NCBI RefSeq assembly: GCF_013019105.1
Contig: NZ_BLTE01000010.1
Coordinates: 62,001 to 126,000 of the forward strand
Origin: Fundidesulfovibrio magnetotacticus
GTDB taxonomy: Bacteria > Desulfobacterota > Desulfovibrionia > Desulfovibrionales > Desulfovibrionaceae
Length of the DNA: 64,000 bases
Reading direction: 5' to 3'
The position numbers and the translations under genes were made by a program. The stretch's first letter is position 1, and each line of letters starts with the position of its first letter. Below are positions 52,476-63,123 of this stretch, piece by piece. Below the pieces are notes generated by a model. The model had not been told where the DNA came from and did not search any database. It saw only the letters and a program-made list of their open reading frames with translations.

Positions 52476-52505
52476 CGAAACGCCCGGCGAGGGCCGGGCG
52501 TTTCG
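52476..52505. terminator. Terminator-like hairpin between convergent genes
   Basis: A 13-bp stem CGAAACGCCCGGC with GCCGGGCGTTTCG and a 4-base loop, between the HD-GYP and aminopeptidase genes. T-rich ends are short, so the efficiency is uncertain. It could act on both strands. Confidence 0.6.
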
Positions 52506-52611
52506 TGCATGCCCTGCGTCGCGGGGAAAAGGCCGAGTCCCTTGCGGAGTTTCTCTCCGTGAGGGCCGGGCAATTCCCAGCGGCGCAGCGGGGGGATACT
52601 TCGACAGGTCG

Positions 52612-53811
52612 CTAGCAGGCGAACTGGCCGTTCTCGTAGACCACCTTGATGCCGCCGCCGCGCAGACGCGCCGTCACGCGCTTGGGTTCGGTGTTCACCA
52701 GGTCCCAGTGGAGGGCCGAGTCGTTGAAGCCCAGTTCGGCCTTGCGGGCCTCGGTGAGTTCGGCGGGGTCTCCGTCGTAGGTGTCGGAGTAGGAGCTTCC
52801 CAGGGCCACGTGGCAGTTGCCGTGCTCGCCGCCGAAGTTCTCGTCGAAGAGGGTGTTGGCCATGAAGCGGTCGATGCGGGAGAAGCGGCGGTCGGTCAGG
52901 GAGAATTCGCCCAGCCTGGAGGCCCCGGCGTCCATGGCCACCTGCTTTTTCACGAACTCCTCGCCTTCCTCCGCCTTCACGTCCGTTACCATGCCCTCGC
53001 GGAACTCCAGGCGCACGCCGCGCACGAGGTTGCCGTTGCGGTAGGAGGGCTGGTCGGCGAAGTAGACGCCCTCGGTGCCGCGCCAGTCCGGCGAGAGGAA
53101 CAGCTCGAAGCTGGGGATGTTGTGCCCCGAGATGCCGATGAACCGGCGCTTGAGTCCGGGGGTGACGGTGAGGTCCACGTTGGCGGACTCCACGTGGTAG
53201 GCCTCCACGTCCAGGGCGTTGATCCATTCCTTGATGGTCGTGGCGTCCTTGTGGATGCGCCGCCATTCGGCCACGGGGTCGGCGGCGCGCAGGTGGCAGG
53301 CCTTGATCACCTGTTCGGTGAACTCCTTCTTGGTGAGCCCGGCGCAGCGCGCGTATTCCGCGGTGGGGTGCACGCAGAGCGTCCAGCCGAACTGCCCGGC
53401 CTCCTCGCGGCGGGTGAGGATGTCGCGGTAGGGCTTGCGGGCGATGGCGGTCTGGGCGATGCGCTTTGGGTCCACGCCGGAGAGGTGGGTGAGGCTGTCG
53501 GGCGCGATGATGTACACTGAGCCGTGCAGGTTCTCGTAGAGCTCCCTGGTGCCGGGTGCGATGAAGCTCAGCTGCGGGTCATTGCCCCGGGAGTAGAAAT
53601 CCAGTTCCATGCGCGAGGTGAAGACCATGCGCGGCACCACGTTGAGGCCCCTGTCCACCAGTTTGGCGAAAAGGGTCTCGGCCAGCTTGAGCCCGGCCAG
53701 GTCGTACTGCACGAGCACGTTGTCCCCGGGCTGGTAGGGGGTGGTGCGGGAGGTGTCCAGGCCCCAGATCAGGACGTCGGCGTATTTGTCCAGGAGTTTG
53801 GCGGTCAGCAC
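52612..53811 (-). CDS. M29-family metallo-aminopeptidase
   Basis: A 399-residue leucyl-type aminopeptidase of the thermophilic M29 family, removing N-terminal residues with a two-metal centre. Metal-binding blocks: VRLEFREG (first Glu), RLGEFSLTD (second Glu), HVALGSSYSDTYDG (His and Tyr) and LHWDLV (His-x-Asp). The N terminus VLTAKLLDKYADVLIWGL matches the family at GTG 53811, with GGAG nine bases upstream. A TTG five codons earlier is a poorer alternative. Cytoplasmic, monocistronic. Confidence 0.88.
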   Translation of the reverse strand: MLTAKLLDKYADVLIWGLDTSRTTPYQPGDNVLVQYDLAGLKLAETLFAKLVDRGLNVVPRMVFTSRMELDFYSRGNDPQLSFIAPGTRELYENLHGSVYIIAPDSLTHLSGVDPKRIAQTAIARKPYRDILTRREEAGQFGWTLCVHPTAEYARCAGLTKKEFTEQVIKACHLRAADPVAEWRRIHKDATTIKEWINALDVEAYHVESANVDLTVTPGLKRRFIGISGHNIPSFELFLSPDWRGTEGVYFADQPSYRNGNLVRGVRLEFREGMVTDVKAEEGEEFVKKQVAMDAGASRLGEFSLTDRRFSRIDRFMANTLFDENFGGEHGNCHVALGSSYSDTYDGDPAELTEARKAELGFNDSALHWDLVNTEPKRVTARLRGGGIKVVYENGQFAC

Positions 53812-53959
53812 GGCGGATGGCTCCAAGAATGGGGTTGTCGGCGTGCAAGCCGTTTGCCCAAAAGAGCCCGCAATGTAAAGCGGGGCGGGAACCCGCGCCG
53901 CGCGGGCGGCGCTGGTTTCGTCACGGGGCCGTCACATCAGGGGCGGACACTCTCTGGCG

Positions 53960-55060
53960 ATGCTGCCCTTCATCCAGTCCACCTATCTGGCCGCGCTTCT
54001 GGAGAGCTTCCACTCAGGGGTGTTGATCCTCAACGTCCGGGGCGACGTGTACGCCGCCAACGAGACGGCAGGAGCCATGCTCGGGCTCGATCGCGAGGAC
54101 CTGCTGGCCGGGAGCTTTCGCGAGCACGTGCTTCCCGGCGTCCGGGAGAAGGACGAGGCCCTGGCCCTTTTCGAACGTATCCGCGACGGGGGCGAACCCG
54201 GTCCGGGCATCCAGACCACCTTCGACCATCCCGCGCTGGGGCCTCGCCACGTCACGCTTACGCTCTCCCGTCTGGTGGAATACGGCAAGGTTTTCGGCAT
54301 CGTGGCCCAGCTGACCGACGTGACGCCCATCTACGAAATGCACCGGCGCGAAAAGGACATGCTCGAGGAGCAGGCCCGGCTCCAGCGCGAACGCATCGCC
54401 TCGTTGGACCAGCTATCCATGGCCCTTGCCCACCAGATGCGCAACCCGCTCATGAGCATCGCCGGCTTCGCGCGCATCCTGGAACGCAAGGGCCGTCTGG
54501 ACGAGTACTGCACGGAGGCCCTGCGCGCCATCCTGGACGGGGCCGGACGCCTGGAGGAAATCGTGCGGGCCGTCACCTGCTACACCGCCTCGCGACCGCT
54601 GGAGCGCGTCGCCTCGGACCTGGGCGGCCTGGCCAGGGAGGCCCTGCGCGCCGTGGAGCCCCTGCCGGGCGGCGTGCGCGTGGAGTGCGCGCCGCACTGG
54701 CCCTGCGTCCAACTGGACCCCCGACGGGTCCGCGACGCCCTGGCGGAGGTGCTGCGCAACGCCGTGGAGGCCTGCATCCCGGCGGGGGGCGCTGTGCGCG
54801 TTGTGCCGGAACTCGACGCCGACGGCCCGGGCATCGTGGTCACCGACCAGGGGCCGGGCATCGACGCATCGATCCTGCCCTTTCTGTTCGACCCCTTCTT
54901 CACCACCAAGGCCGTGGGCGTGGGCATGGGCCTGCCCAAGGCAAGGCGCTGGATGCGGGAGATGGGGGGAGACGTGGCGATTCGCAGGATTCCCGGCGGA
55001 GGAACCATGGCCATCCTGCGTTTCCCGGCAGGCAGCGTCTTGAAGGGCGCGGAAAAATAG
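53960..55060 (+). CDS. PAS-domain sensor histidine kinase
   Basis: A 366-residue soluble kinase. The PAS domain covers about 10-130 ([27 protein letters not shown]), then a coiled linker, a dimerisation domain with His158 in [16 protein letters not shown], and an HATPase domain with EVLRNAVEA (N box), [10 protein letters not shown] (G1) and [13 protein letters not shown] (G2). No receiver partner is adjacent, so the regulator is elsewhere. The start lacks a strong ribosome binding site. It is separated from infA by 40 bases. Confidence 0.9.
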   Translation: MLPFIQSTYLAALLESFHSGVLILNVRGDVYAANETAGAMLGLDREDLLAGSFREHVLPGVREKDEALALFERIRDGGEPGPGIQTTFDHPALGPRHVTLTLSRLVEYGKVFGIVAQLTDVTPIYEMHRREKDMLEEQARLQRERIASLDQLSMALAHQMRNPLMSIAGFARILERKGRLDEYCTEALRAILDGAGRLEEIVRAVTCYTASRPLERVASDLGGLAREALRAVEPLPGGVRVECAPHWPCVQLDPRRVRDALAEVLRNAVEACIPAGGAVRVVPELDADGPGIVVTDQGPGIDASILPFLFDPFFTTKAVGVGMGLPKARRWMREMGGDVAIRRIPGGGTMAILRFPAGSVLKGAEK

Positions 55061-55100
55061 TCTAATAAACGCTGCTTCACATCACCGGAGGAGGCAGCCC

Positions 55101-55319
55101 ATGCCCAAGGAAGACGCCATCGAAGTGGACGGAACCGTCCAGGAAGCCCTGCCCAACGCCATGTTCCGCGTGGAACTGGAGAACGGGCACGAGGTCCTGG
55201 CGCACATTTCCGGCAAGATGCGCAAATTCTACATCCGCATTCTGCCCGGCGACAAGGTCAAGGTCGAACTTTCGCCCTACGATCTCTCCCGGGGCCGCAT
55301 CACCTACCGCATGAAATAG
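55101..55319 (+). CDS. infA: Translation initiation factor IF-1
   Basis: A 72-residue OB-fold protein of standard length: [40 protein letters not shown], and [21 protein letters not shown] near the end. It binds the ribosomal A site during initiation. GGAGGAGG lies before the ATG. Unlike in many genomes it is not in a ribosomal-protein operon here. A short hairpin follows the stop. Confidence 0.97.
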   Translation: MPKEDAIEVDGTVQEALPNAMFRVELENGHEVLAHISGKMRKFYIRILPGDKVKVELSPYDLSRGRITYRMK

Positions 55320-55338
55320 GCCTCCTTCCGGAGGCTTT
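55320..55338 (+). terminator. Short terminator hairpin after infA
   Basis: GCCTCC and GGAGGC pair around TTCC immediately after the infA stop, followed by three T. Small, but in the right place. Confidence 0.5.
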
Positions 55339-55778
55339 CCGCCTGGCCGCGCGCCCCGTCCCGGGGATCCTTCGCAGCCCACGCCGTCCCGCAGCTTCCG
55401 CCGTCCGGCCTGCCACGCCCGTCAGGGCAGGAACGCCCGGCGCCTTGCGCCCCCTCGCCCGTTCCCAGAAGAGCTCTCTCCGGCGTCGGGAACATGCCGC
55501 GCGCTTCGGAAAATCCTCAGCGTCCTCCAGCTGTTCGTGCCCCCAGGGACCCCGTCCCGTGCGACCCTCATCCGATGGCGACACGGCCGCGCGGCAAACC
55601 GGAAACCGCTGGAAGCCCTCCGCGCCGTCTGGCGCGCGGCGGCACCGCAGGTCCGTCCCGCGCAGGGGCAGGCCCGGGAGCCCGCCCGACCGGCGGCGCG
55701 GCTCCCACGTCCCCGCCCGGAATGACCCGCGAGGTCCCGGCCGCCCCTGTGGGGACCGGCCGGTCCTGCTGTGAAGGC
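55339..55778. other. 440-bp GC-rich stretch without a supported gene
   Basis: Between infA and the convergent hydrolase. Open frames exist on both strands but show Arg/Pro/Ser-rich translations without ribosome binding sites or protein-like pattern. I see no RNA gene or repeat here. Confidence 0.5.
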
Positions 55779-57386
55779 CTACATCTGGGAGATCATCTCC
55801 ATGAGGTCCTTGTTCACTTCCAGAAGCCTGTCGCGCAACTCCACCTGCTCCACCCAGGGCCGCTCGGCGGCCTTGTCCAGGCGCTGCTTGAGCATCGTGA
55901 ACTTGGATTCCGTGTCGGTGAGGATGAAGTTCCAGTCCACCCGGGGCATGGCGCGCTCGGTGTGCAGCACCATGGCCGTCTCGGCCCCGGGCTTGAGGGT
56001 GCACTCCTCCAGGTATTCCGGGGTGCGCACCGTGAATCCGAAGCGCTCCCGGATGAGCCCGGCCAGGGTGTTGATGGCCCCGTTTTCGCCGTGGACCAGG
56101 AAGACTTCCATGCCGTTGGGCTTGAAGTGGTTGAGCCATCCCAGGATCTGGCTCTGGCCCGCGTGGGCCGAGAAGCCGCCGATGGTCCAGATTCTGGCGG
56201 CCACCTGCACGTCCTCGCCCAGCAGCTTGACGGTCTTGGCGCCGTCCACGATCTTGCGGCCCGGGGTGCCCTGGCCCTGGTAGCCCACGAAGACCACGCT
56301 GGCTCCCTTGCGCCACAGGTTGTGGCGCAGGTGGTGCTTCACGCGCCCCGCGTTGCACATGCCGCTGGCCGAGATCACGACGGCCGGGCCGTCGGTGGTG
56401 TTGATATTGCGCGATTCGTCCGCCGTGAGCGTGAACTTGAGGTTCGGAAGGCTGAAAGGATCTTCCCCCGCTTCGATGAGCGCCTTGACCTCGGCCTCCA
56501 TGTACTCGGGATGCTTTCGAAAAACCTCCGTGGCCCGGATGGCTAGGGGGCTGTCCACGTAGACGGGCATGTCCCGGGGCAACTTGCCTGCCTTGGAGAG
56601 CATGTGCAGCGAATAGAGCACCTCCTGGGTGCGCTCCACCGCGAAGGCTGGGATGATCACCTTCTCGCCGTGGGCATAGGAGAACGAGATGGCTTCGGCC
56701 ATTTCGTCCAGGCTGGAGCCCAGGTCCTTGTGGTCGCGGTCGCCGTAGGTGGATTCCAGGAAAAGGTAGTTGGCGTCCTCCACGTGGCTGGGGTCGCGCA
56801 CGAGGAGCTGGTCCTGACGGCCCAGGTCGCCCGAGAAGACCATCTTGCTGGTGGCCCCGTTCTCCGTCACCCAGATTTCGATGAAGGCCGAGCCCAGGAT
56901 GTGCCCCGCGTCGCGGTAGATCACCTTCAAGCCCGGGGCCGGCTCGAACTCCTGATTGTATTCGATCACCTGCATCATGGGCATCACGGCCGCCGCGTCG
57001 GCCTGGGTGTAGAGGGGCTCCACCGGCTTGCCGCCACGCCGGGCGTTCTTGCGGTTGGCCCACTCGGCCTCCATCTCCTGGATGTGGGCCGAGTCCTGGA
57101 GCATGATCCAGAGCAGGTCGCGGGTGGCCGTGGTCACGTACACCTTGCCGGAGAAGCCGTGGCGCACCATGCGCGGCAGCAGGCCCGAGTGGTCCATGTG
57201 GGCGTGGGTGAGCAGGAAGAAGTCGATCTTGCGCGGCTGGTAGGCCGTCACGTCCTGGTTGCGGGACTCGATCTCGCGGTTGCCCTGGTGCAGGCCGCAG
57301 TCCACGGCAAATCGGATGCCGCCCGTCTCCAACACGTAGCACGACCCGGTGACGGTCTTGGCCGCACCCAGAAACTTGACTTTCAT
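55779..57386 (-). CDS. Metallo-beta-lactamase/beta-CASP ribonuclease-like protein
   Basis: A 535-residue protein of the CPSF/YSH1-like bacterial branch. Metal motifs: FLGAAKTVTGSCYVLE, LLTHAHMDHSGLLP (HxHxDH), DAGHILGSAFIEI and FSGDLGRQDQ. The beta-CASP part has FAVERTQEVLY and VISASGMCNAGRVKHHL, and the RMMBL motif is FSAHAGQSQIL. These suggest RNA endo- or exonuclease activity. GAGGGCACTG precedes the ATG. C-terminal helices extend beyond the usual domain. It is divergent from the GNAT gene. Confidence 0.9.
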   Translation of the reverse strand: MKVKFLGAAKTVTGSCYVLETGGIRFAVDCGLHQGNREIESRNQDVTAYQPRKIDFFLLTHAHMDHSGLLPRMVRHGFSGKVYVTTATRDLLWIMLQDSAHIQEMEAEWANRKNARRGGKPVEPLYTQADAAAVMPMMQVIEYNQEFEPAPGLKVIYRDAGHILGSAFIEIWVTENGATSKMVFSGDLGRQDQLLVRDPSHVEDANYLFLESTYGDRDHKDLGSSLDEMAEAISFSYAHGEKVIIPAFAVERTQEVLYSLHMLSKAGKLPRDMPVYVDSPLAIRATEVFRKHPEYMEAEVKALIEAGEDPFSLPNLKFTLTADESRNINTTDGPAVVISASGMCNAGRVKHHLRHNLWRKGASVVFVGYQGQGTPGRKIVDGAKTVKLLGEDVQVAARIWTIGGFSAHAGQSQILGWLNHFKPNGMEVFLVHGENGAINTLAGLIRERFGFTVRTPEYLEECTLKPGAETAMVLHTERAMPRVDWNFILTDTESKFTMLKQRLDKAAERPWVEQVELRDRLLEVNKDLMEMISQM

Positions 57387-57496
57387 CAGTGCCCTCGGCA
57401 GGTTGCGGTTGCGCGTTACAACGCGGGGATCGCAGCCTACACCAAGACGACGCGGATTCCAAGGCGCGCCGGGAACCCGCCACGGAGCATCACGTC

Positions 57497-57976
57497 ATGA
57501 GCACCCTTCCGGGCATCGTCCCTGCGGCCCCCCAGGACACCGAAGCCGTCCGCGCCCTCTTCCGCGACTACCAGCAGAGCCTGGGCATCTCTCTCTGCTT
57601 CCAGAATTTCGAGACCGAACTGGCCACCCTGCCCGGCCGCTACGCCCCCCCGCACGGCGAGATTCTCCTGGCCCGGGACGCTCAAGGCCCCGTGGGCTGC
57701 GTGGCCATGCGCCCCCTCGACCAGCCCGGCGTCTGCGAAATGAAGCGCCTCTTCGTGCGCCCCCAGGCCCAGGGCACGGGCCTGGGCCGCGCCCTGGCCC
57801 GGGCCGTGGTCGCCGCCGCGCGTGCCGCCGGATACCGCGTCATGCGCCTGGACACCCTGCCCTCCATGGGCCGGGCCATCGCCCTCTACGAGTCCCTTGG
57901 CTTCAGGGACATCCCCCCCTACTGCGCCAACCCCCACGAGGGCGTGCGCTACCTGGAGCTGGACCTGACCACTTAG
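57497..57976 (+). CDS. GNAT-family N-acetyltransferase
   Basis: A 159-residue acetyl-CoA-dependent acetyltransferase. IVPAAPQDTEAVRALFRDY opens the fold, GCVAMRPL is the central strand, CEMKRLFVRPQAQGTGLGRAL is motif A with Q/RxxGxG/A, and YESLGFRDIPPYCANP is motif B. The FCFQNFETEL-like segment and the C-terminal YLELDL match a common subfamily that acetylates small molecules or proteins. The substrate is unknown. GGAG supports the ATG at 57497. Confidence 0.88.
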   Translation: MSTLPGIVPAAPQDTEAVRALFRDYQQSLGISLCFQNFETELATLPGRYAPPHGEILLARDAQGPVGCVAMRPLDQPGVCEMKRLFVRPQAQGTGLGRALARAVVAAARAAGYRVMRLDTLPSMGRAIALYESLGFRDIPPYCANPHEGVRYLELDLTT

Positions 57977-58005
57977 CTGCCTGTCGACAAGGTCGATTCT
58001 TGCAG

Positions 58006-58055
58006 CCTGTTCAAAAAACTCGCTGCAACGCAACCAGCGAGGGTTGTTCAACAGG
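58006..58055. terminator. Long imperfect hairpin between convergent genes
   Basis: The segment at 58006-58025 pairs imperfectly with 58035-58055 (about 17 of 20 positions; core CTCGCTG/CAGCGAG and outer CCTGTT/AACAGG). It contains six A on one side and lies between the GNAT gene and the convergent lipoprotein gene. Likely a shared terminator. It is less GC-rich than its surroundings. Confidence 0.6.
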
Positions 58056-58058
58056 TTG

Positions 58059-58574
58059 TCAGGACCCCGGGGCGTAGAGCACCCCGCAATCCAGGCCCGA
58101 TCCGCCCGCCAGCACGTCCTCGAACGCCGTGAGCCCGGCCGGATGGCTGGCGCTCCACCCCTTGGCCGAATAGACCAGGAACTCCGCCCCCGTGAAGGCG
58201 AACGTCTTCGCCGTCAGGTCCACCGTGAACTTCACCCGCAGAAAGGCGCGGGCGGCCTTCACCTGCCCGTCTTCCCCCGCCGCCGGGCACAGGCGCGCCT
58301 CCGGCAGGTCCATGCGGTATTCGCCCGTGGAGAGCACCCGCGTGACGCCCTGGGCGTCCACGTACTGCTCCCACGTCACCTCCTTGAACACCGGGCCCAC
58401 GCGCATGGCCTGGCCCACCGGCACGGCCGGGTCCAAAGGCGTGACGCCGCCTTGCACCAGCTCCACGCCCGGATCGCCGCACCCCGCCAGAGCAAGGCAG
58501 ATCGCAAAGCAGAGGAGAATGCGCCCTGGACGGCTCGCGATCCCGGATTCAGACGGTTGCCTCGTGTCGCCCAT
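58059..58574 (-). CDS. Lipoprotein of unknown function
   Basis: A 171-residue lipoprotein with ILLCFAICLALAGCGDPG as signal and lipobox. The mature part has VGPVFKEVTWEQYVDAQGVTRVL and a central AARAFLRVKFTVDLTAKTF segment of beta type. AAGGAG precedes the ATG at 58574; a codon for an earlier start lacks a ribosome binding site. Monocistronic, divergent from the hemerythrin gene. Function unknown. Confidence 0.72.
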   Translation of the reverse strand: MGDTRQPSESGIASRPGRILLCFAICLALAGCGDPGVELVQGGVTPLDPAVPVGQAMRVGPVFKEVTWEQYVDAQGVTRVLSTGEYRMDLPEARLCPAAGEDGQVKAARAFLRVKFTVDLTAKTFAFTGAEFLVYSAKGWSASHPAGLTAFEDVLAGGSGLDCGVLYAPGS

Positions 58575-58663
58575 GGGTGGCTCCTTGCCGCGTGTGCTTG
58601 AATTCAACTGAAACCGGGGATAGAATCAACCATCCCCCCCATGCTGTCCACAACGGATGTCCT

Positions 58664-59062
58664 ATGATCGAATGGAACGACTCCCTGTGCACCGGCGTCG
58701 AGGAGATCGACGCGCAGCACCGCGAACTGGTGCGCCGCTACAACGTTTTCTCCCAGGCGGCCGCAGACGGCGCGGGAGCCGCCGAACTGGCCGAGATGCT
58801 CCGCTTCATGCACGCCTACGCCGAAGAACACTTCCGCACCGAGGAACGCTTCATGGAGCGCACGGGCTATCCTGGCCTTCCCAGCCACATCCTGCAACAC
58901 CGGGAATTCACCGGCAGGCAGTTCTGGCTCCTGGAAGGGGCCGACTCCCCCGAAACCGTCCAGGAAACCGTGGACTTCCTGCGCGAGTGGATCGCCCGGC
59001 ACGTCGGTGAAGTGGACGCCAAGATCGGACTCCATGTGCGGGAACTCGCCCGCAAAAGCTGA
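58664..59062 (+). CDS. Bacteriohemerythrin
   Basis: A 132-residue four-helix O2-binding protein with a diiron site. Ligand motifs in order: TGVEEIDAQHRELV (first His), MHAYAEEHFRTEERFM (HxxxE-type), HILQHREF (HxxxH) and WIARHVGEVDAK (HxxxxD). Single-domain hemerythrins are common in anaerobes and are linked to oxygen sensing, storage or scavenging. A weak ribosome binding site precedes the ATG. Confidence 0.94.
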   Translation: MIEWNDSLCTGVEEIDAQHRELVRRYNVFSQAAADGAGAAELAEMLRFMHAYAEEHFRTEERFMERTGYPGLPSHILQHREFTGRQFWLLEGADSPETVQETVDFLREWIARHVGEVDAKIGLHVRELARKS

Positions 59063-59110
59063 CCCGCGCGCCCTTCAGCAAGATCGTCGACTCGGCTGGA
59101 GGAGAGGCCT

Positions 59111-59187
59111 CCGGCGGCCAGGGCAGAGCCCTGCAGCAGGGGGCACAGCGTCCCAGGTTCTTCAGGAGGCGAAGCCCTGGCCGCCGG
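59111..59187. repeat. GC-rich inverted repeat between hemerythrin and pgm
   Basis: CCGGCGGCCAGGGC (59111-59124) is perfectly complementary to GCCCTGGCCGCCGG (59174-59187) over 14 bp, with 49 bases between. Inner pieces GGGCAGAGCCCTG also fold. It lies between convergent genes and could be a terminator or an interspersed intergenic repeat. Confidence 0.65.
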
Positions 59188-59249
59188 GGGCTCTTGCCCC
59201 GGCCGCCCTGCCGCACCTTGCCGCAGCCCCGGGCGTCCCCTCTTCCCCC

Positions 59250-60899
<1,650 letters not shown>

Positions 60900-60909
60900 G
60901 GGAGCTCCT

Positions 60910-61383
60910 TTACTGATGCTTGTAGTCGGCCGGGGCGTGGAACTTGTCCAGGCACTGGGCGAATTGCTTCACGAAGTCTCGGTAGTCCTCGAAGGTCATG
61001 TCGGTCTTCACGCCGATGGCCTCGGAGGAGAAGCAGTGGGAGTCCGAGAAGCAGCAGACGTCGAATTCGATGTCCACGTAGACGGTGTTGGGCTTCTCGA
61101 AATAGCGGTTGAATACCACGGAGCCGTCGGGGTCCACCAGGTCGATGCGGGCCGCGCCGAAGTCGGTGTTCAGGGCCTCCAGGCCGTCGAGGGTGTACTT
61201 CACCGCGTCGGCGTAGAGGTTCATGCGCGAGATGGAGTAGTCGTCGGTGACGTGCAGGGCGGGGTTGAACACCGGCTTGCCGTCGATGGTGACGACGAGT
61301 TCCACGGCGTAGCCGTAGTCGGTGGCTTCGAAGTCCAGCTCGACGCCGAGCACGCTGGAATTGACTTTCAGGGGGCATTTCAT
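60910..61383 (-). CDS. Conserved hypothetical protein between lolA and pgm
   Basis: A soluble 157-residue protein. Residues about 7-40 are beta-rich ([21 protein letters not shown]). The middle has [18 protein letters not shown] with three Cys and a His that could bind metal. No known family. I chose ATG 61383; a GTG four codons earlier (61395) overlaps the AAAGGTG that otherwise serves as a distant ribosome binding site. Eleven bases separate it from pgm. Confidence 0.7.
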   Translation of the reverse strand: MKCPLKVNSSVLGVELDFEATDYGYAVELVVTIDGKPVFNPALHVTDDYSISRMNLYADAVKYTLDGLEALNTDFGAARIDLVDPDGSVVFNRYFEKPNTVYVDIEFDVCCFSDSHCFSSEAIGVKTDMTFEDYRDFVKQFAQCLDKFHAPADYKHQ

Positions 61384-61406
61384 GGTTGGGATCACCTTTC
61401 GGGGCG

Positions 61407-62072
61407 CTATGGTTTCGGCTTGTCCTGCATACCCGCATTGTCCAGGATGGTGAAGTCCTTGGGAGGGGCGTACTGGAAAAAGTCCTTGGGCACGGCGGGG
61501 TTGGTCTTGAGGTTTTCCAGGGTGACGTCGTTCAAGTTCCCGTAGAAGTCCTCGATGACGATGCGGGCGAGCATGTTGGTCTTCAAGTCCACCCAGGCGT
61601 GGGCCAGCACGAGCCCTGGTTCGGCCTCGCGGGGCACGAGCTTGAGCTGTGCCTGGCCCTGGGGGGCCTCGGGCTCCTGGGAGACGTGGAAGTCCTCGCG
61701 CAGGTTGCCCTTGCCGGAGAGGAAGCGCAGCATGGTCTTGGAGCCCAGGATGTCTTCAACGGCGTAACGGTAGGCGGTCTTTTCCCCTGGGAAGACGTTC
61801 CAGGCGGCGTCCTTGCCCACGATGAGCAGCTCCTTCTCGGGGCGCTCGGTCTCCCAGCGGATCAGGGCGGGCTGGGAGAAGACGAGCTTTCCGGTGCGCG
61901 TTTCGCGCTCCTTGCTGGCGGCGTTGACGAGCACCTGGGTGAAGTCGGCGGAAAAGGACGTGACGGACTGGTACTGCTTCTGGACCTTGTCGGGGAGCCC
62001 GGCCACGTCGGCGGCCAGGGCGTTGGCGGAGCACAGGAGCGCGCACAGGGCGCACAACACGCGAAGCGTCAT
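61407..62072 (-). CDS. lolA: Outer-membrane lipoprotein carrier protein LolA
   Basis: A 221-residue periplasmic chaperone carrying lipoproteins to the outer membrane. Signal peptide VLCALCALLCSANALA, then LPDKVQKQYQSVTSFSADF, TGKLVFSQPALIRWE and the TERPEKELLIVGKDA strand, then a DFFQYAPPKDF end. GAGAGG precedes the ATG. It follows an unknown gene by 9 bases and ftsK beyond; ftsK-lolA linkage is common. Confidence 0.92.
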   Translation of the reverse strand: MTLRVLCALCALLCSANALAADVAGLPDKVQKQYQSVTSFSADFTQVLVNAASKERETRTGKLVFSQPALIRWETERPEKELLIVGKDAAWNVFPGEKTAYRYAVEDILGSKTMLRFLSGKGNLREDFHVSQEPEAPQGQAQLKLVPREAEPGLVLAHAWVDLKTNMLARIVIEDFYGNLNDVTLENLKTNPAVPKDFFQYAPPKDFTILDNAGMQDKPKP

Positions 62073-62081
62073 GGGGACCTC

Positions 62082-63119
62082 TCAGAAACCGGTGTGCCGG
62101 ATGGCCTGGAACACGGCCTCCACGTCGAGGACGGCGGCCAGTTCCGGCGTGAGGGTGTAGGGGACCACGTGGATGTCGTGGCGGAAGAGCACCTGGGTGA
62201 AATAGGGGCCAAGGGGGCCGGGCACGGCCAGGCACTTGGCGGCGCGCAGGGTGTGGCGCGAGAGGATGAGCTCCCCGATGGCGCTCTCCAGGGCCGCGGG
62301 GGCCAGGGAATCGCGCACCTGGAACACGGCCTGCACCGCGCCCTCGCCCGAGGCCAGCACGATGTCGCAGCCGGGGGCGGAGCCCAGCTTGCAGCGCAGC
62401 TTGCGGGCGTCCACGAACTTCTGGAGCTGTTCGCGGAGGCTGCGGGCTACGGCCTCGCGCAGGGGCTGGGCCTGTGCGCCCTCCACGCAGGCGGAGGCCA
62501 GGGCGCGCGGGCCGAAGGCGATCCGCGAGCCCGCATCGCCCAGGCCCAGCGCGTTCCAGCGCTCGTGGTCGTGAAGGGCCCCTGCCAGGCGGCGCAGGTG
62601 GAAGCCCGCGTCGGGGCTCGCCGCGCTGCACAGGATGAAAGCCTTGAAGGAGCCCGCCCCGGGGCTATCCTGCTGTTGGCCGGATGCGCCCGGCGCGGAG
62701 CCCGGCTCTTCCAGTTCGTGAACGGTGGGACCGTGGCCGTGCCGTTCCAGAAAGGCGGCCAGGGATTCTCCGTTGCCGCGCTCGCGCAGGCGGCAGGCCA
62801 CCAGGGCGTCGCCGCCGAAGCGCACGAAGAAGCCCGCCTCCCGGGGATCGATGCCCCCGGCGCGGAAGCCGATCTCGGCGCAGGGGGTGAGCCGGGCCGG
62901 GTACGCGGGGTCGCCCAAGCCCAGGAAAAGCGTCTCGCGAGCCTTGGTGGAGCGCCAGGCGGTCCACAGGCCCAGGCCGGGGTTCCACGCCACCTCCAGC
63001 CTGCGCCAGCCAGTGCCCACGCGCACCTGGGCGGTGAGGGGCACGCAGTCTTTCTTCAAGTGGGACTTGAACGATTCCAGGGCCGCGCGGGCCAAGTCGG
63101 AGTCGGTGAGGATGCGCAT
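62082..63119 (-). CDS. Conserved hypothetical protein between ftsK and lolA
   Basis: A soluble 345-residue protein starting MRILTDSDLARAALESFKSH, with AQVRVGTGWRRLEVAWN, several Leu/Ala-rich helices and a C-terminal DIHVVPYTLTPELAAVLDVEAVFQAI. No recognised motif. AGGGA lies before the ATG, four bases after the ftsK stop, so it is in the ftsK operon. A longer open frame upstream overlaps ftsK and is not supported. Confidence 0.7.
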   Translation of the reverse strand: MRILTDSDLARAALESFKSHLKKDCVPLTAQVRVGTGWRRLEVAWNPGLGLWTAWRSTKARETLFLGLGDPAYPARLTPCAEIGFRAGGIDPREAGFFVRFGGDALVACRLRERGNGESLAAFLERHGHGPTVHELEEPGSAPGASGQQQDSPGAGSFKAFILCSAASPDAGFHLRRLAGALHDHERWNALGLGDAGSRIAFGPRALASACVEGAQAQPLREAVARSLREQLQKFVDARKLRCKLGSAPGCDIVLASGEGAVQAVFQVRDSLAPAALESAIGELILSRHTLRAAKCLAVPGPLGPYFTQVLFRHDIHVVPYTLTPELAAVLDVEAVFQAIRHTGF

Positions 63120-63123
63120 GGGG

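Noticed and set aside
55339-55778. Small Arg/Pro-rich frames after infA
   Set aside because: No ribosome binding site, no conserved pattern, and composition typical of random frames in GC-rich DNA.
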